Shown: positions 30,917-39,983 of the stretch, one piece after another
Numbering within the stretch: the stretch's first letter is position 1
How the letters are laid out: each line of letters starts with the position of its first letter
Assembly: GCF_900110025.1 (NCBI RefSeq)
Contig: NZ_FOCE01000007.1
Coordinates: 123,129-187,128, forward strand
Direction of reading: 5' to 3'
Length of the DNA: 64,000 nucleotides
From: Gemmobacter aquatilis
GTDB lineage: Bacteria; Pseudomonadota; Alphaproteobacteria; Rhodobacterales; Rhodobacteraceae
The notes under the pieces: generated by a model
What the model saw: only the letters and a program-made list of their open reading frames with translations
What the model was told of the DNA's origin: nothing
Databases searched by the model: none
Position numbers and translations under genes: made by a program

Positions 30917-32899
30917 TCAGTGCCGTGCTTTGCCGCCACGGGTAAAATCTATGCTGGCCCACATCTTTTGCGCATGGTCCAGCTCGTCCTTGTTCATCTC
31001 TACGCCATTCGGGGCGATCACGCCTTCGGCGCGTGCCGCTTCGGGGCCGCGCTCGGCCTCGATCTTCGCTTGGCTGACCTGTTTGAGCCGCCATGTCAGA
31101 CCCTCGTCCGCCAGCCCGTCGAGATCTTCGACCGCCTCGCGGATTTCCTGTTCCGCGCCCCACAGCGCCTCCAGCTTGGCGAGTTCCTGCGCGATGCACA
31201 TCGCCGCGCGGTCTTCGTCCTGCCGGTTGCGGATCGGGGGCGCGATCTGCACATAGGGATGCGCCAGCAAGGTATCAAGGTCTGCCCCCGCCGCGCGGGC
31301 CAGACGGGCGGGGCGGCTTTCGGGATCTTGGTCATGCGCATGGATCAATATCGCTTGCCGCAGATGCACATGCAGCGGGTCGCCGATCTTCAGCCGTTCG
31401 ATCTGCGCCTCGAACCGGTCGATCAGGCCGGGATGCAGACACAGCGCCGCCAGCACGACCGAAATGCGCAAATCGACCATCGCCGCGTCGTCCGGCGCGG
31501 TGGCCAGCGTCGAGGCACGGGTCGAGGCAAGCGGCGATTCGAGCACCGCACTGCGCGCGCGGTACACAAAGGCGCCGGGGCGCTGCGGCCGATCCGGGCT
31601 GCGCGCCGGGCGGCGGCCCTGCCGAAACAACTCCCACCGCAGTTCCTTGATGTCCTCGCCATAGTGCTGGCGAATCGAGGGATCCTGAATTTTCTTCAGC
31701 GCGGCGCGCAGCACCTTGTCCAGCGCCGCCTTGCGTTCCGGGCTGTCGAACACCCGCCCCTCGGTTTCACGCCGCCACAGCAGGTTCACCATCGGCTGCG
31801 CCTGATCCAGCACCTCTTGCATGGCGCTCGCACCCTTGGCCTTGATCAGATCGTCCGGGTCCAGCCCCTGCGGCAGCACCGCAAAGCGCAGGCCCTGCCC
31901 GGCCTCCAGCAGCGGCAGCGCAAGGTCGATCACCCGCATCGCCGCGCGCTGGCCCGCCGTATCGCCATCCAGCGTGATGATCGGCTCGGGCGAGATGCGC
32001 CACATCAGGCGCAACTGGTCTTCGGTGATCGCGGTGCCCAGCGGCGCCACGGCGGCGCCAAAGCCCGCTTCGGCCAGCGCGATCACATCCATATAGCCTT
32101 CGGCCACGATCAGCGGCTGGCCCTTGCCTGCCGCCTCGCGCGCGGGGGCGTGGTTGAACAGGTTGCGCCCCTTGTCGAACAGCTCCGTCTCCGGGCCGTT
32201 GAGGTATTTCGCCCGCGCATTCGGATCAAGCGACCGCCCCCCGAGGCTGATCGCCCGCCCGCGCCCGTCGCGGATCGGAAAGATGATGCGCCCGCGAAAG
32301 CGGTCATACAGCGATCCGTCATCGCCCTTGGCAATCAGGCCCGAGGCGACCATCAGATCCGGCGCCACGCCCTTGGCCTTCAGCGCGTTCAGCAGCGCAT
32401 GGCGGCTGTCGGGGGCCCAGCCGATGCCCCACCGATCCTGCGCCTCGGGGGACAGACGGCGCTTCACCAGATAGTCGCGCGCGCCTTGCGCCAGCCCGGT
32501 GCGCAGTTGCAGCCGGAAGAAACGGACCGCCTCCTCCATCACCTCGGCCAGTTGGGTCCGCCGATCGGCCTTTTGCGCCGCCTGCGGATCGCGGGCGGGC
32601 ATCGGCATCCCGGCTTCGCGCGCCAGCATCTCCACCGCCTCCAGGAACGAGACGTTTTCGGTCTCTTTCACGAAGCTGACGGCATCACCTTTCGCGTGGC
32701 AGCCGAAGCAGTAATAAAATCCCTTGCGGTCATCGACGTGGAATGAGGCGGATTTTTCCTGATGGAACGGGCATGGCGCCCAGAAGTCACCCTTGCCCTG
32801 ATTGGACTTGCGCATATCCCATGTGACCTTGCGCCCGACGACGCTGGACAGCGATACGCGGGTGCGAATCTCGTCAAGGAAACCGGGCGGAAGTGACAT
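30917..32899 (-). CDS. dnaG: DNA primase
   Basis: A 660-residue primase making RNA primers at the fork. N-terminal CHC2 zinc finger ('CPFHQEKSASFHV' and 'YYCFGCHAKGDAVSFV'), the primase core 'RIIFPIRDGRGRAISLGGR' and TOPRIM domain with 'LIVAEGYMDVIAL' (Glu) and 'TLDGDTAGQRAAMR' (DxD), then the helicase-binding C-terminal region. Starts at 'MSLPPGFLDEIRTRVSLS'. Stands upstream of rpoD; 129 bases separate it from the sarcosine cluster, in which I see no gene. Confidence 0.98.
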   Translation of the reverse strand: MSLPPGFLDEIRTRVSLSSVVGRKVTWDMRKSNQGKGDFWAPCPFHQEKSASFHVDDRKGFYYCFGCHAKGDAVSFVKETENVSFLEAVEMLAREAGMPMPARDPQAAQKADRRTQLAEVMEEAVRFFRLQLRTGLAQGARDYLVKRRLSPEAQDRWGIGWAPDSRHALLNALKAKGVAPDLMVASGLIAKGDDGSLYDRFRGRIIFPIRDGRGRAISLGGRSLDPNARAKYLNGPETELFDKGRNLFNHAPAREAAGKGQPLIVAEGYMDVIALAEAGFGAAVAPLGTAITEDQLRLMWRISPEPIITLDGDTAGQRAAMRVIDLALPLLEAGQGLRFAVLPQGLDPDDLIKAKGASAMQEVLDQAQPMVNLLWRRETEGRVFDSPERKAALDKVLRAALKKIQDPSIRQHYGEDIKELRWELFRQGRRPARSPDRPQRPGAFVYRARSAVLESPLASTRASTLATAPDDAAMVDLRISVVLAALCLHPGLIDRFEAQIERLKIGDPLHVHLRQAILIHAHDQDPESRPARLARAAGADLDTLLAHPYVQIAPPIRNRQDEDRAAMCIAQELAKLEALWGAEQEIREAVEDLDGLADEGLTWRLKQVSQAKIEAERGPEAARAEGVIAPNGVEMNKDELDHAQKMWASIDFTRGGKARH

Positions 32900-33028
32900 G
32901 CCTTCTATATCGGCGCTTGGAGGCGCGGAGTCCAGTGGATGACCTAGGGGCTTTGTCCCGTCGCCGATCAGGCTTGAACCGATGGCGCCCGATCAGCGAC
33001 CCCAGGATATCTGAGCAAGGAAGAAAGA

Positions 33029-34177
33029 TCAGCCGAGCAGGGTGCGGATGATGCGGTGGAAGGCGCGGATGCCCAGTGGAAGCAGGCTGTCAGGGAAATC
33101 GTAATCCGGGGCGTGCAGGGCGGGGCTGGCCTCGCCCGCGCCAAGGAAGGCCATGGCGGATTTGGCGGTGGCGCCAAGGCGGCCGAAATCTTCCGAGGCG
33201 CGCATCGGGCCATCGCCCGCGATGCGCGGCAGGCCTTCGGCCACCAGCGCGGCGCGGAACAGGGCGGTGGCTTCGGGGTCATTGGTGCAGGCGGCGAAAT
33301 CGTCGTGCCAACTCAGCGACAGGCCCAGCCCTTCGGCGGCGGCCACGGATTCGGCCAGCGCCACCGCTTCGGCGCGCAGGGCGGCCATGCGGTCATCGGT
33401 CAGGCAGCGCAGCGTGGCCCACAGTTCGGCATGGCCGGGGGTGATGCCGAAGGCGGGTTCTCCCATGGCCAGATGGGTCAGCGTGACAAGGCGGAAATCG
33501 GCGGTCAGGTCGCCCCCCTGCCCCAGCGCCATCAGGCCGGGGATCAGCCGGGCCAGCGCCCGCGCCGGGGTGATCGCCTTGTGCGGTTCGGCGGCATGGG
33601 CAGTGCGACCCGCCAGGGCCATCTTCATCCCGACCGAGGCGCAATTGGCCGGGCCGGGATTGACCACGAACTGCCCCAGCGGCAGCCCCGGCAGATTGTG
33701 CAGCGCAAAGGCGTAATCCGGCGCGATCTGGGCAAAGCGCGGATCGGCCAGCACCGCCGCCGCACCCGAGCCATCTTCCTCGGCGGGCTGGAACAGCAGC
33801 ACCACGCGCCCGCGCGCCGGACGCGCCCGCCCGATCAGCCGCGCCAGCCCGGCAACGATTGCCATATGCCCGTCATGGCCGCACAGATGCCCCTTGCCCG
33901 GCACGGTGGACCGCCAGCCCTGCGTGCCGGTCTCGGTGATCGGCAGCGCATCCAGCTCGCAGCGGATCAGCACGGTCGGCCCCTCTGCCGCGCCATGATA
34001 GACCAGCGCCACCCCATGCCCGCCAAGGCCGGTCACCACGACATCCGGTTCGGTTTCGGCGGTGAAGGCCAGAATCGCCTGCGCGGTCCAGGCTTCCTGC
34101 CCCGAAACCTCGGGCTGGCGGTGCAGCGCCTGACGCAAGCCCACCAGCGCCGCCAGATCGGCATTGCCCAGAATCAC
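33029..34177 (-). CDS. M20 family amidohydrolase (aminoacylase/hippurate hydrolase type)
   Basis: A 382-residue zinc amidohydrolase. Motifs: 'LRQALHRQPEVSGQE' N-terminal (HRxPE), 'IRCELDALPITE', 'GHLCGHDGHMAIV' and 'LLFQPAEEDGSGA', with 'ANCASVGMKMALAGRTAHAA' opening the dimerisation lid, ending 'ALHAPDYDFPDSLLPLG'. Start is a GTG at 34177 whose first bases overlap the soxG stop (GTGA); no ATG fits better. The tight coupling to sarcosine oxidase suggests a substrate that yields sarcosine or a related N-acyl amino acid, but this is inference. Confidence 0.87.
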   Translation of the reverse strand: MILGNADLAALVGLRQALHRQPEVSGQEAWTAQAILAFTAETEPDVVVTGLGGHGVALVYHGAAEGPTVLIRCELDALPITETGTQGWRSTVPGKGHLCGHDGHMAIVAGLARLIGRARPARGRVVLLFQPAEEDGSGAAAVLADPRFAQIAPDYAFALHNLPGLPLGQFVVNPGPANCASVGMKMALAGRTAHAAEPHKAITPARALARLIPGLMALGQGGDLTADFRLVTLTHLAMGEPAFGITPGHAELWATLRCLTDDRMAALRAEAVALAESVAAAEGLGLSLSWHDDFAACTNDPEATALFRAALVAEGLPRIAGDGPMRASEDFGRLGATAKSAMAFLGAGEASPALHAPDYDFPDSLLPLGIRAFHRIIRTLLG

Positions 34178-34710
34178 AGCGCCCTCCGCGCAGCGACATG
34201 CTGCATCGCCTCGGCAATCTCGGCCCAAGCGGTGCGCGCCATGGAGCGGAACACCAGTAGCTCGAACGCCGTTTCGGTGCGCATCAGCACCGAAGCCATG
34301 TGGTTCAGCCCGGCCCGCGCCGCCTGCCCCGGTGCAAAGACCTGCGCCCGCAGGTCCAGCGGGTAAAGCCGCATCAGCACATCCGCCGCCCCGGCCCCCT
34401 CCAGCCGCAGGCAGGCCCAGCCATCGGATTGATCGGTCAGCGCCGCCGCCGGCGTCTCCAGCACGGCATTGATCAGAAAGGCCTGATCGCGGCCCGTCCA
34501 GACCAGCCGCACCCCGGCCTTTTCGGCAAAGCTGTTCGGTGCCAGAAAGGCCAGACCCAGCGGTTTCAGCGCCTTGGCCAGCGCCTTTTCCTGCCCCCGG
34601 AACGGCGCGACCGAGGTGATCCGGTCCAGCGCCACCTCGGACAGCGACAGATCCCGGTGCGTCACGGGCCACAGCCCGCTGAGCGGTGTCTTGGCGATGA
34701 GCTTAGGCAC
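34174..34710 (-). CDS. soxG: Sarcosine oxidase subunit gamma
   Basis: A 178-residue small subunit of heterotetrameric sarcosine oxidase, structurally related to GcvT fragments. Start is best placed at a GTG ('VPKLIAKTPLSGLWPVTHRD') at 34710, overlapping the end of soxA by eight bases, since earlier starts lie deep inside soxA. The 'GWACLRLEGAGAADVLMRLYPLD' to 'FELLVFRSMARTAWAEI' pattern is typical of SoxG. Its stop overlaps the amidohydrolase start. Confidence 0.9.
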   Translation of the reverse strand: MPKLIAKTPLSGLWPVTHRDLSLSEVALDRITSVAPFRGQEKALAKALKPLGLAFLAPNSFAEKAGVRLVWTGRDQAFLINAVLETPAAALTDQSDGWACLRLEGAGAADVLMRLYPLDLRAQVFAPGQAARAGLNHMASVLMRTETAFELLVFRSMARTAWAEIAEAMQHVAARRAL

Positions 34711-37636
34711 GCAGCTTCTCCCCCTCGCGGTCATAGAAGACCGGATCACAGACCTCGCACAGCACATCGACAGCGCGCAGGTGATCGACAACGCGGATCA
34801 CCTCGCCCTGCCGCGCCCTGCCATTCTTCAGGAACCCCAGCGCCAGCCATGACCCCAGCGTGGGCGAATAGCAGACCGAGGTGGTATAGCCCTGATCCTG
34901 CGCGCGCCCGACCTCTTCGCCCGGCACGAACAGATGCGCGCCTGCGGTCAGCGGGGCCTCTGTTTGCGGGCGCAGACCCACCAACTGTTCCCGCTCAGGC
35001 CCCGTCAGGCCGGGGCGCTGGCTGGCCGCCTTGCCGATGCAGTCTTTGCCCGCGCTGATCATCCGCCCCAGCCCCAGATCGAAGGCGGTGGTGCGGCCAT
35101 GCAGTTCGGCATGGGTCAGGAAGCCCTTTTCAATGCGCAGCACATTCAGCGCCTCCATCCCGTAGGGGCCGCCGCCCAGCACCTCGGCCCGGGCCAGCAG
35201 ATCGCGGAACAGCGCCTCGCCATAGCGGGCGGGCACCGCGATTTCATACCCTTCCTCGCCGGAAAACGAGATGCGGAACAGCCGCCCCTTCACGCCGTGC
35301 ACCAGAACCGGCGCACAGCCCATGAAGGGCAGATCGGGCGGCGCATCCAGCACAGAGGCCAGCAAAGCCCGTGCGCGCGGCCCGGCCACGGCGAATTGCG
35401 CCCAGGCCTCGGTGACGGACATCAGCCGCAGATCCCAATCGGCGCAGAAGGCCTGCTGCACGAAATCCAGATGCCGCATCACCTGCCCCGCCGCCGCCGT
35501 GGTGGTGGTCATCACGAAATGCCCGTCGGCAAGCCGGGCCGCCGTGCCGTCATCCATCACATGCCCGTCGTCGCGCAGCATCAGCCCATAGCGCACCCGG
35601 CCCACCGGCAGGGTGGAAAAGGTGTTGGCATAGACGAAATCCAGAAACCGCCCGGCATCGGCGCCCTGAATGTCGATCTTGCCCAAGGTGGAGACATCGC
35701 AGACCCCGGCCCGTTCGCGCACCATGCGCACCTCGCGATCACAGGCGGTGCGCCAGTCGGCCTCGCCCGGACGGGGGAAGTAGCCGGCGCGATACCACAG
35801 CCCCGCCTCGATCATCGGCGCGCCGCGCTCCACGCTCGCCGTGTGCGAGGTCAGAAACCGCTGCGGCGCAAAGCCCGTGCCACGCCCGCCCGCGCCCATG
35901 GCCGCGATGGACACCGGCGTATAGGGTGGGCGGAAGGTCGTCACCCCGGTTTCGGCCACGCTGCGCCCGGTGGCATCGGCCAGCACCGCCAGCGCTGCGA
36001 CATTGGAGTTCTTGCCCTGATCCGGCGCCATGCCCTGCGTGGTGTAGCGCTTCATATGCTCGACGCTGACGAAATTCTCCTGCGCCGCCAGTTTCACATC
36101 CTTCACCGTCACGTCATTGGCAAAATCGAGCCAAGCGCGGCGCCACAGCCCCGGCGCATGGGGCACCTGCCACAGCGCCTGAATGACATAGGGCGCATCT
36201 TCCGCCGCAGGCAGGCGGATGGCGGCAGGCTTGCGCCCCAGCGCCTCCAACGCCCCGCGTGCCGCGCGTTGCCCCGAGGCCAGGCAGGCCGCGGTAGACA
36301 TGATGCCCGCCGCCGCCCCCGCAGGCTCCAGCCCCGGCACGGCGCCGGGCGCGGGCACAAAGGCCGCCAGCGCCTCGTTCCACAGCGGCCGCCCGTTCCT
36401 GTGGCAAGTCAGATGCAGCGTCGGGTTCCAGCCCCCCGAAATCGCCAGGCAATCCGTCTCGATCAGCGCCTCGCCGCCGCCATGCCTGACAGTGATATGG
36501 CTTAGCCCCTTGCGCCCACGCGTGTTGATGACAGTGGCGCCGGTATAGACCGGGCAATCCTCGACCGCGCTGGCATGGGGGCGGGCGTCGATGATCGCCG
36601 CCACCGGCACCCCCGCCGCCATCAGATCGCGCGCGGTGCGGCGCGCCTCTTCGTTGTTGGTGAATACGGTCACCCGCCGCCCCGGCGCCACGCCGTAACG
36701 GTTGAGGTAGCTGCGCACCGCCGAGGCCAGCATGATGCCGGGCCGGTCATTGTTTTCAAACGCCACCGGGCGCTCCAACGCCCCTGCCGCAAGGATCGCC
36801 TGTTTGGCCACGATGCGCCAGAAACACTCGCGCGGCAGATACGGGCGCGGCGCCAGATGCAGACCCACCCGCTCCAGCGCGCCATAGGTGCCATGGTCAT
36901 AGGCGCCGGTCACGGTGGTGCGGGGCATCAGGCGGACATTGGGCAGGCTTTCCAGTTCCGCCAGAACCGAGGTCACCCATTCCATCCCCGGCCTGCCCTC
37001 CAGCACCAGCGTTTCCGACAGCAGGCGCCCGCCCATCCGGGCATCCTCGTCGGCCAGAATCACATCCGCCCCAGCCCGGCCAGCCTCCAGCGCGGCGACC
37101 AGTCCGGCGGGGCCGGCGCCGATCACCAGCAGGTCGCAAAAGGCATAAGCCTTTTCATAGGCCGCCGCATCATGCTGGCGCGACAGGCTGCCCAGCCCGG
37201 CGGCGCGGCGGATCAGGGGCTCATACAGCCCTTCCCAGAAGTGGCGCGGCCACATGAAGGTCTTGTAGTAGAACCCCGCCCCCAGCAACGGCGCGGCCAG
37301 ATCGTTCAGCGCCAGCAGATCGAAGCCCAGCGTGGGAAAGCGGTTCTGGCTGCGCGCGGCGAGGCCGGGATAGAGCTCCTGCACCGTCGCCCGCACATTG
37401 GGCGTGCGCTGCCCCCCCTCCTCCAGCACCTCGACCAGCGCATTGGGCTCTTCGGACCCGGCGGTCAGGACGCCGCGCGGGCGGTGGTATTTGAAACTGC
37501 GCCCAACCAGCTTCACCCCGTTGGCCAGCAGCGCCGAGGCCAGCGTATCGCCCGCCTGCCCGACATAATCGCGCCCGTCGAAACGGAACCCCACCGGCAC
37601 GGAGGGATCGGTCAAGCCCTTGCCTGCAATCCTCAT
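34703..37636 (-). CDS. soxA: Sarcosine oxidase subunit alpha
   Basis: Full-length 977-residue alpha subunit. N-terminal ferredoxin-like part with 'GRSFKYHRPRGVLTAGSEE', NAD-binding 'DLLVIGAGPAGLVAALEAGR', central FAD/NAD domain ('GVAPGRRVTVFTNN'), and C-terminal GcvT-type folate domain ('CDVSTLGKIDIQGADAGRFL', 'RIEKGFLTHAELHGRTTAFD'). The complex oxidises sarcosine to glycine, passing the methyl group to tetrahydrofolate and making H2O2. ATG overlaps the soxD stop (ATGA). Third gene of soxB-D-A-G. Confidence 0.97.
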   Translation of the reverse strand: MRIAGKGLTDPSVPVGFRFDGRDYVGQAGDTLASALLANGVKLVGRSFKYHRPRGVLTAGSEEPNALVEVLEEGGQRTPNVRATVQELYPGLAARSQNRFPTLGFDLLALNDLAAPLLGAGFYYKTFMWPRHFWEGLYEPLIRRAAGLGSLSRQHDAAAYEKAYAFCDLLVIGAGPAGLVAALEAGRAGADVILADEDARMGGRLLSETLVLEGRPGMEWVTSVLAELESLPNVRLMPRTTVTGAYDHGTYGALERVGLHLAPRPYLPRECFWRIVAKQAILAAGALERPVAFENNDRPGIMLASAVRSYLNRYGVAPGRRVTVFTNNEEARRTARDLMAAGVPVAAIIDARPHASAVEDCPVYTGATVINTRGRKGLSHITVRHGGGEALIETDCLAISGGWNPTLHLTCHRNGRPLWNEALAAFVPAPGAVPGLEPAGAAAGIMSTAACLASGQRAARGALEALGRKPAAIRLPAAEDAPYVIQALWQVPHAPGLWRRAWLDFANDVTVKDVKLAAQENFVSVEHMKRYTTQGMAPDQGKNSNVAALAVLADATGRSVAETGVTTFRPPYTPVSIAAMGAGGRGTGFAPQRFLTSHTASVERGAPMIEAGLWYRAGYFPRPGEADWRTACDREVRMVRERAGVCDVSTLGKIDIQGADAGRFLDFVYANTFSTLPVGRVRYGLMLRDDGHVMDDGTAARLADGHFVMTTTTAAAGQVMRHLDFVQQAFCADWDLRLMSVTEAWAQFAVAGPRARALLASVLDAPPDLPFMGCAPVLVHGVKGRLFRISFSGEEGYEIAVPARYGEALFRDLLARAEVLGGGPYGMEALNVLRIEKGFLTHAELHGRTTAFDLGLGRMISAGKDCIGKAASQRPGLTGPEREQLVGLRPQTEAPLTAGAHLFVPGEEVGRAQDQGYTTSVCYSPTLGSWLALGFLKNGRARQGEVIRVVDHLRAVDVLCEVCDPVFYDREGEKLRA

Positions 37637-37905
37637 TTCGCACCGCCCTTCAGCGTCGCCACCAGTTCGACCTTGCGGATGTCATGGCTGACCGTGTCAC
37701 GGGTGACCAGCAACCACTGTCCGCAGCCTGCCTCGTGATACCACAGGTCGCGCGTCTCGCCCGCCGGGTTGTCGCGGTTGTGCAGGTAATCATCCCAGGC
37801 CGCAGACGCGGCCTCTGCTGCGGGGCGGCGCAGATACTCCTCCGCGCCGAGGTAATGGAATTCGCGCCGGTCGCGCGGACCGCAGAGGGGGCAGGTCAGG
37901 CGCAT
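37633..37905 (-). CDS. soxD: Sarcosine oxidase subunit delta
   Basis: A 90-residue zinc-binding small subunit; 'LTCPLCGPRDRREFHYLGAE' and 'WYHEAGCGQWLLVTRDTVSH' carry the metal-binding Cys/His set. GGAG precedes the ATG. Coupled to soxA by ATGA; separated from soxB by 180 bases that contain a large inverted repeat. Confidence 0.95.
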   Translation of the reverse strand: MRLTCPLCGPRDRREFHYLGAEEYLRRPAAEAASAAWDDYLHNRDNPAGETRDLWYHEAGCGQWLLVTRDTVSHDIRKVELVATLKGGAK

Positions 37906-37941
37906 GGCACGGGCTCCTTCGCGGGATGAGACATGTGGTTT

Positions 37942-38044
37942 AGGGGCGCTGCCCCTCGGCCTGCGGCCTCACCCCGGGATATTTTTGCCAAGATGAAAGG
38001 CGCCTTCATTCTGGCTAAAATACTCCCGCCGGAGGCCTCTGCGG
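37942..38044. repeat. Inverted Rhodobacterales-type intergenic repeat between soxB and soxD
   Basis: A left arm (GGGGCGCTGCCCCTCGGCC then CACCCCGGGATATTTTTGCC, to 38000) is followed at once by an inverted, slightly changed arm (CATTCTGGCTAAAATACTCC and on to 38044), meeting at the palindrome AAGGCGCCTT (about 37997-38006). The left-arm sequence type is a repeat I know from many Rhodobacter-like genomes; a diverged copy is at 55727-55790. In an RNA the arms would make a stem of more than 20 pairs inside the sox operon. Confidence 0.7.
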
Positions 38045-38085
38045 CCGGATGCGGGGGCGCGGTTTGGGGGCTGCGCATCATCGGC

Positions 38086-39336
38086 TCAATGCAGGTTATG
38101 CTGGCTGCCGGTGCCTTCTTCATCCAGAAGATGCCCCGTCGCGAAACGGTCCAGCCGGAAACGCCGCGCCACCTCATGCGGCTGGCCGGTGGCCATCAGA
38201 TGCGCCATGCACCAGCCCGAGGCGGGAACGGCCTTGAAGCCGCCGTAGTTCCAGCCGCAATCCAGATACAGGCCCTCGATCGGGGTGCGGTCGATGATGG
38301 GCGATCCGTCGGGGGTCATGTCCATGATGCCGCCCCAGCTGCGCAACACCCTGGCGCGGCCGATCATCGGCATCAGCGTCATGCCCGCCTCCATCACATG
38401 TTCCATCATCGGCAGATTGCCGCGCGCGGCATAGCTGGCGTAGAAATCCAGATCACCCCCGAAGACCAGCCCGCCCTTGTCGGACTGGCTGATGTAGAAA
38501 TGCCCCATGCCGAAGCTGATCACATGGTCGATCACCGGCTTCAGCCCTTCGGTGACGAAGGCCTGCAGCACATGGCTTTCCACCGGCAGCCGGAGCCCCG
38601 CCATCGCGGCCACCTGACTGCTGCGCCCGGCGACCACCATGCCCACCTTCTTGGCCCGGATCGCACCGCGCGTGGTCTGCACGCCGCGCACCACGCCGCC
38701 TTCGATGTCGATCCCCGTTACCTCGCAATTCTGGATCAGGTCCACCCCACGCTGATCAGCGCCGCGCGCATAGCCCCAGGCGACCGCATCATGCCGCGCC
38801 GTACCGCCGCGCCGGTGCAGCAACCCGCCATAGATCGGAAAGCGCGTCTGGTCGAAGTCCAGATAGGGCAGCAGCGCCCGCACGCCATCACGGTCCAGCA
38901 GTTCGGCGTCATCGCCCTGATTGATCATCGCATTGCCGCGCCGCGCGAAGGCATCGCGCTGGCCATCGGAATGGAACAGGTTGATCAGCCCGCGCTGGCT
39001 GTGCATCACGTTGTAGTTGAGATCGGCCTCCAGCCCCTCCCACAGCTTCAGCGAATGGCTGTAGAATTCGGAATTGCCGGGCAGGAAGTAGTTGGCGCGC
39101 ACGATCGTCGTGTTGCGCCCGACATTGCCGCCGCCGAGGTAACCCTTTTCCAGCACCGCGATATTGGTCAGCCCGTGGTTCTTCGCCAGATAATAGGCGG
39201 TCGAAAGCCCATGGCCGCCACCGCCGATGATCACCGCATCATACTCGGCCTTGGGCGCCGGGTTGCGCCAGACCTGCCCCCAGCCGCGATTGCCAAACAA
39301 CCCTTCGGTGATCACTTTCAGCCCGGAATAGCGCAT
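38086..39336 (-). CDS. soxB: Sarcosine oxidase subunit beta
   Basis: A 416-residue FAD/FMN-binding catalytic subunit. Rossmann motif 'AVIIGGGGHGLSTAYYLAKN', covalent-FMN region 'GNVGRNTTIVRANYF', and 'LDCGWNYGGFKAVPASGWCM' at the C terminus identify it. First gene of the operon; soxD follows after a 180-base spacer with an inverted repeat, so message stability of the parts could differ. Function: demethylation of sarcosine from choline, creatine or betaine breakdown. Confidence 0.97.
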   Translation of the reverse strand: MRYSGLKVITEGLFGNRGWGQVWRNPAPKAEYDAVIIGGGGHGLSTAYYLAKNHGLTNIAVLEKGYLGGGNVGRNTTIVRANYFLPGNSEFYSHSLKLWEGLEADLNYNVMHSQRGLINLFHSDGQRDAFARRGNAMINQGDDAELLDRDGVRALLPYLDFDQTRFPIYGGLLHRRGGTARHDAVAWGYARGADQRGVDLIQNCEVTGIDIEGGVVRGVQTTRGAIRAKKVGMVVAGRSSQVAAMAGLRLPVESHVLQAFVTEGLKPVIDHVISFGMGHFYISQSDKGGLVFGGDLDFYASYAARGNLPMMEHVMEAGMTLMPMIGRARVLRSWGGIMDMTPDGSPIIDRTPIEGLYLDCGWNYGGFKAVPASGWCMAHLMATGQPHEVARRFRLDRFATGHLLDEEGTGSQHNLH

Positions 39337-39451
39337 GGCGGATGCCCCCTTGTGCCGGGGCCATCAGACCCAAGCCTGCGCCGATTATCAAGCCCCACCC
39401 GGCAATTCCTTGCCGCTGCGCGACATGCAAGGCCGGCTTCGGCGCCGATGG

Positions 39452-39910
39452 TCAGGCGCGCGGCCAGCCCGCGGGCGGGCGCGGACGGCTGCCCGATAGA
39501 ACGGGTTCAACTCGCCCTTGCGGCGGCGCCCTGCGCAGCGCCGGGCCGGGCGCCGCGACAGCGGTCACAGCCGGAGCCGTCACGGCGCGGGTTGCCGCAA
39601 GCCCGGCAGGTTCTGCCGCCGCAGCCAGGCTTGCCGCCACACCCGGAGCCACGGGGCGCAGGCGCCCCATCGCGGCTGCCTCGCTCGCCTCGGCGATCCG
39701 GTGCAGCAGCACATTGTTTTCCATCTGCACGGCCACCATGCCAAACAACGCAACCAACCCCGCCAAGCCGCCGATCGCCATCGCAACGGCACTCACTGCA
39801 TAGCCGGTATTCATGTAGTAAAGCCCGGCGCCGCCAAGAACCGCGATGCAAAACAGCGTCACAAGCGTAGGAAACAAGGTGCTGAACAGGCGGGCAAGGC
39901 TCGAGGTCAT
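39452..39910 (-). CDS. Small membrane protein of unknown function
   Basis: A 152-residue protein. Two membrane helices lie near the N terminus ('LFPTLVTLFCIAVLGGAGLY' and 'AMAIGGLAGLVALFGMVAV'); the remainder is an Ala/Pro/Arg-rich, probably disordered cytoplasmic or periplasmic tail. Start at 39910 has CCGGAG upstream; longer frames overlap gdh. No family recognised. Lies 73 bases downstream of the dehydrogenase on the same strand and could be its operon partner. Confidence 0.65.
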   Translation of the reverse strand: MTSSLARLFSTLFPTLVTLFCIAVLGGAGLYYMNTGYAVSAVAMAIGGLAGLVALFGMVAVQMENNVLLHRIAEASEAAAMGRLRPVAPGVAASLAAAAEPAGLAATRAVTAPAVTAVAAPGPALRRAPPQGRVEPVLSGSRPRPPAGWPRA

Positions 39911-39983
39911 GCGCAGGGCTCCGGGAAAGCGGTTTGGCGCGGTTAAGCACCGCCGCCCCCCAAAGTCAACGCGGGCGACACGA

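Noticed and set aside
37896..38177. 93-codon minus-strand frame between soxD and soxB
   Set aside because: Lies in the inverted repeat, has no domain and no good ribosome site.
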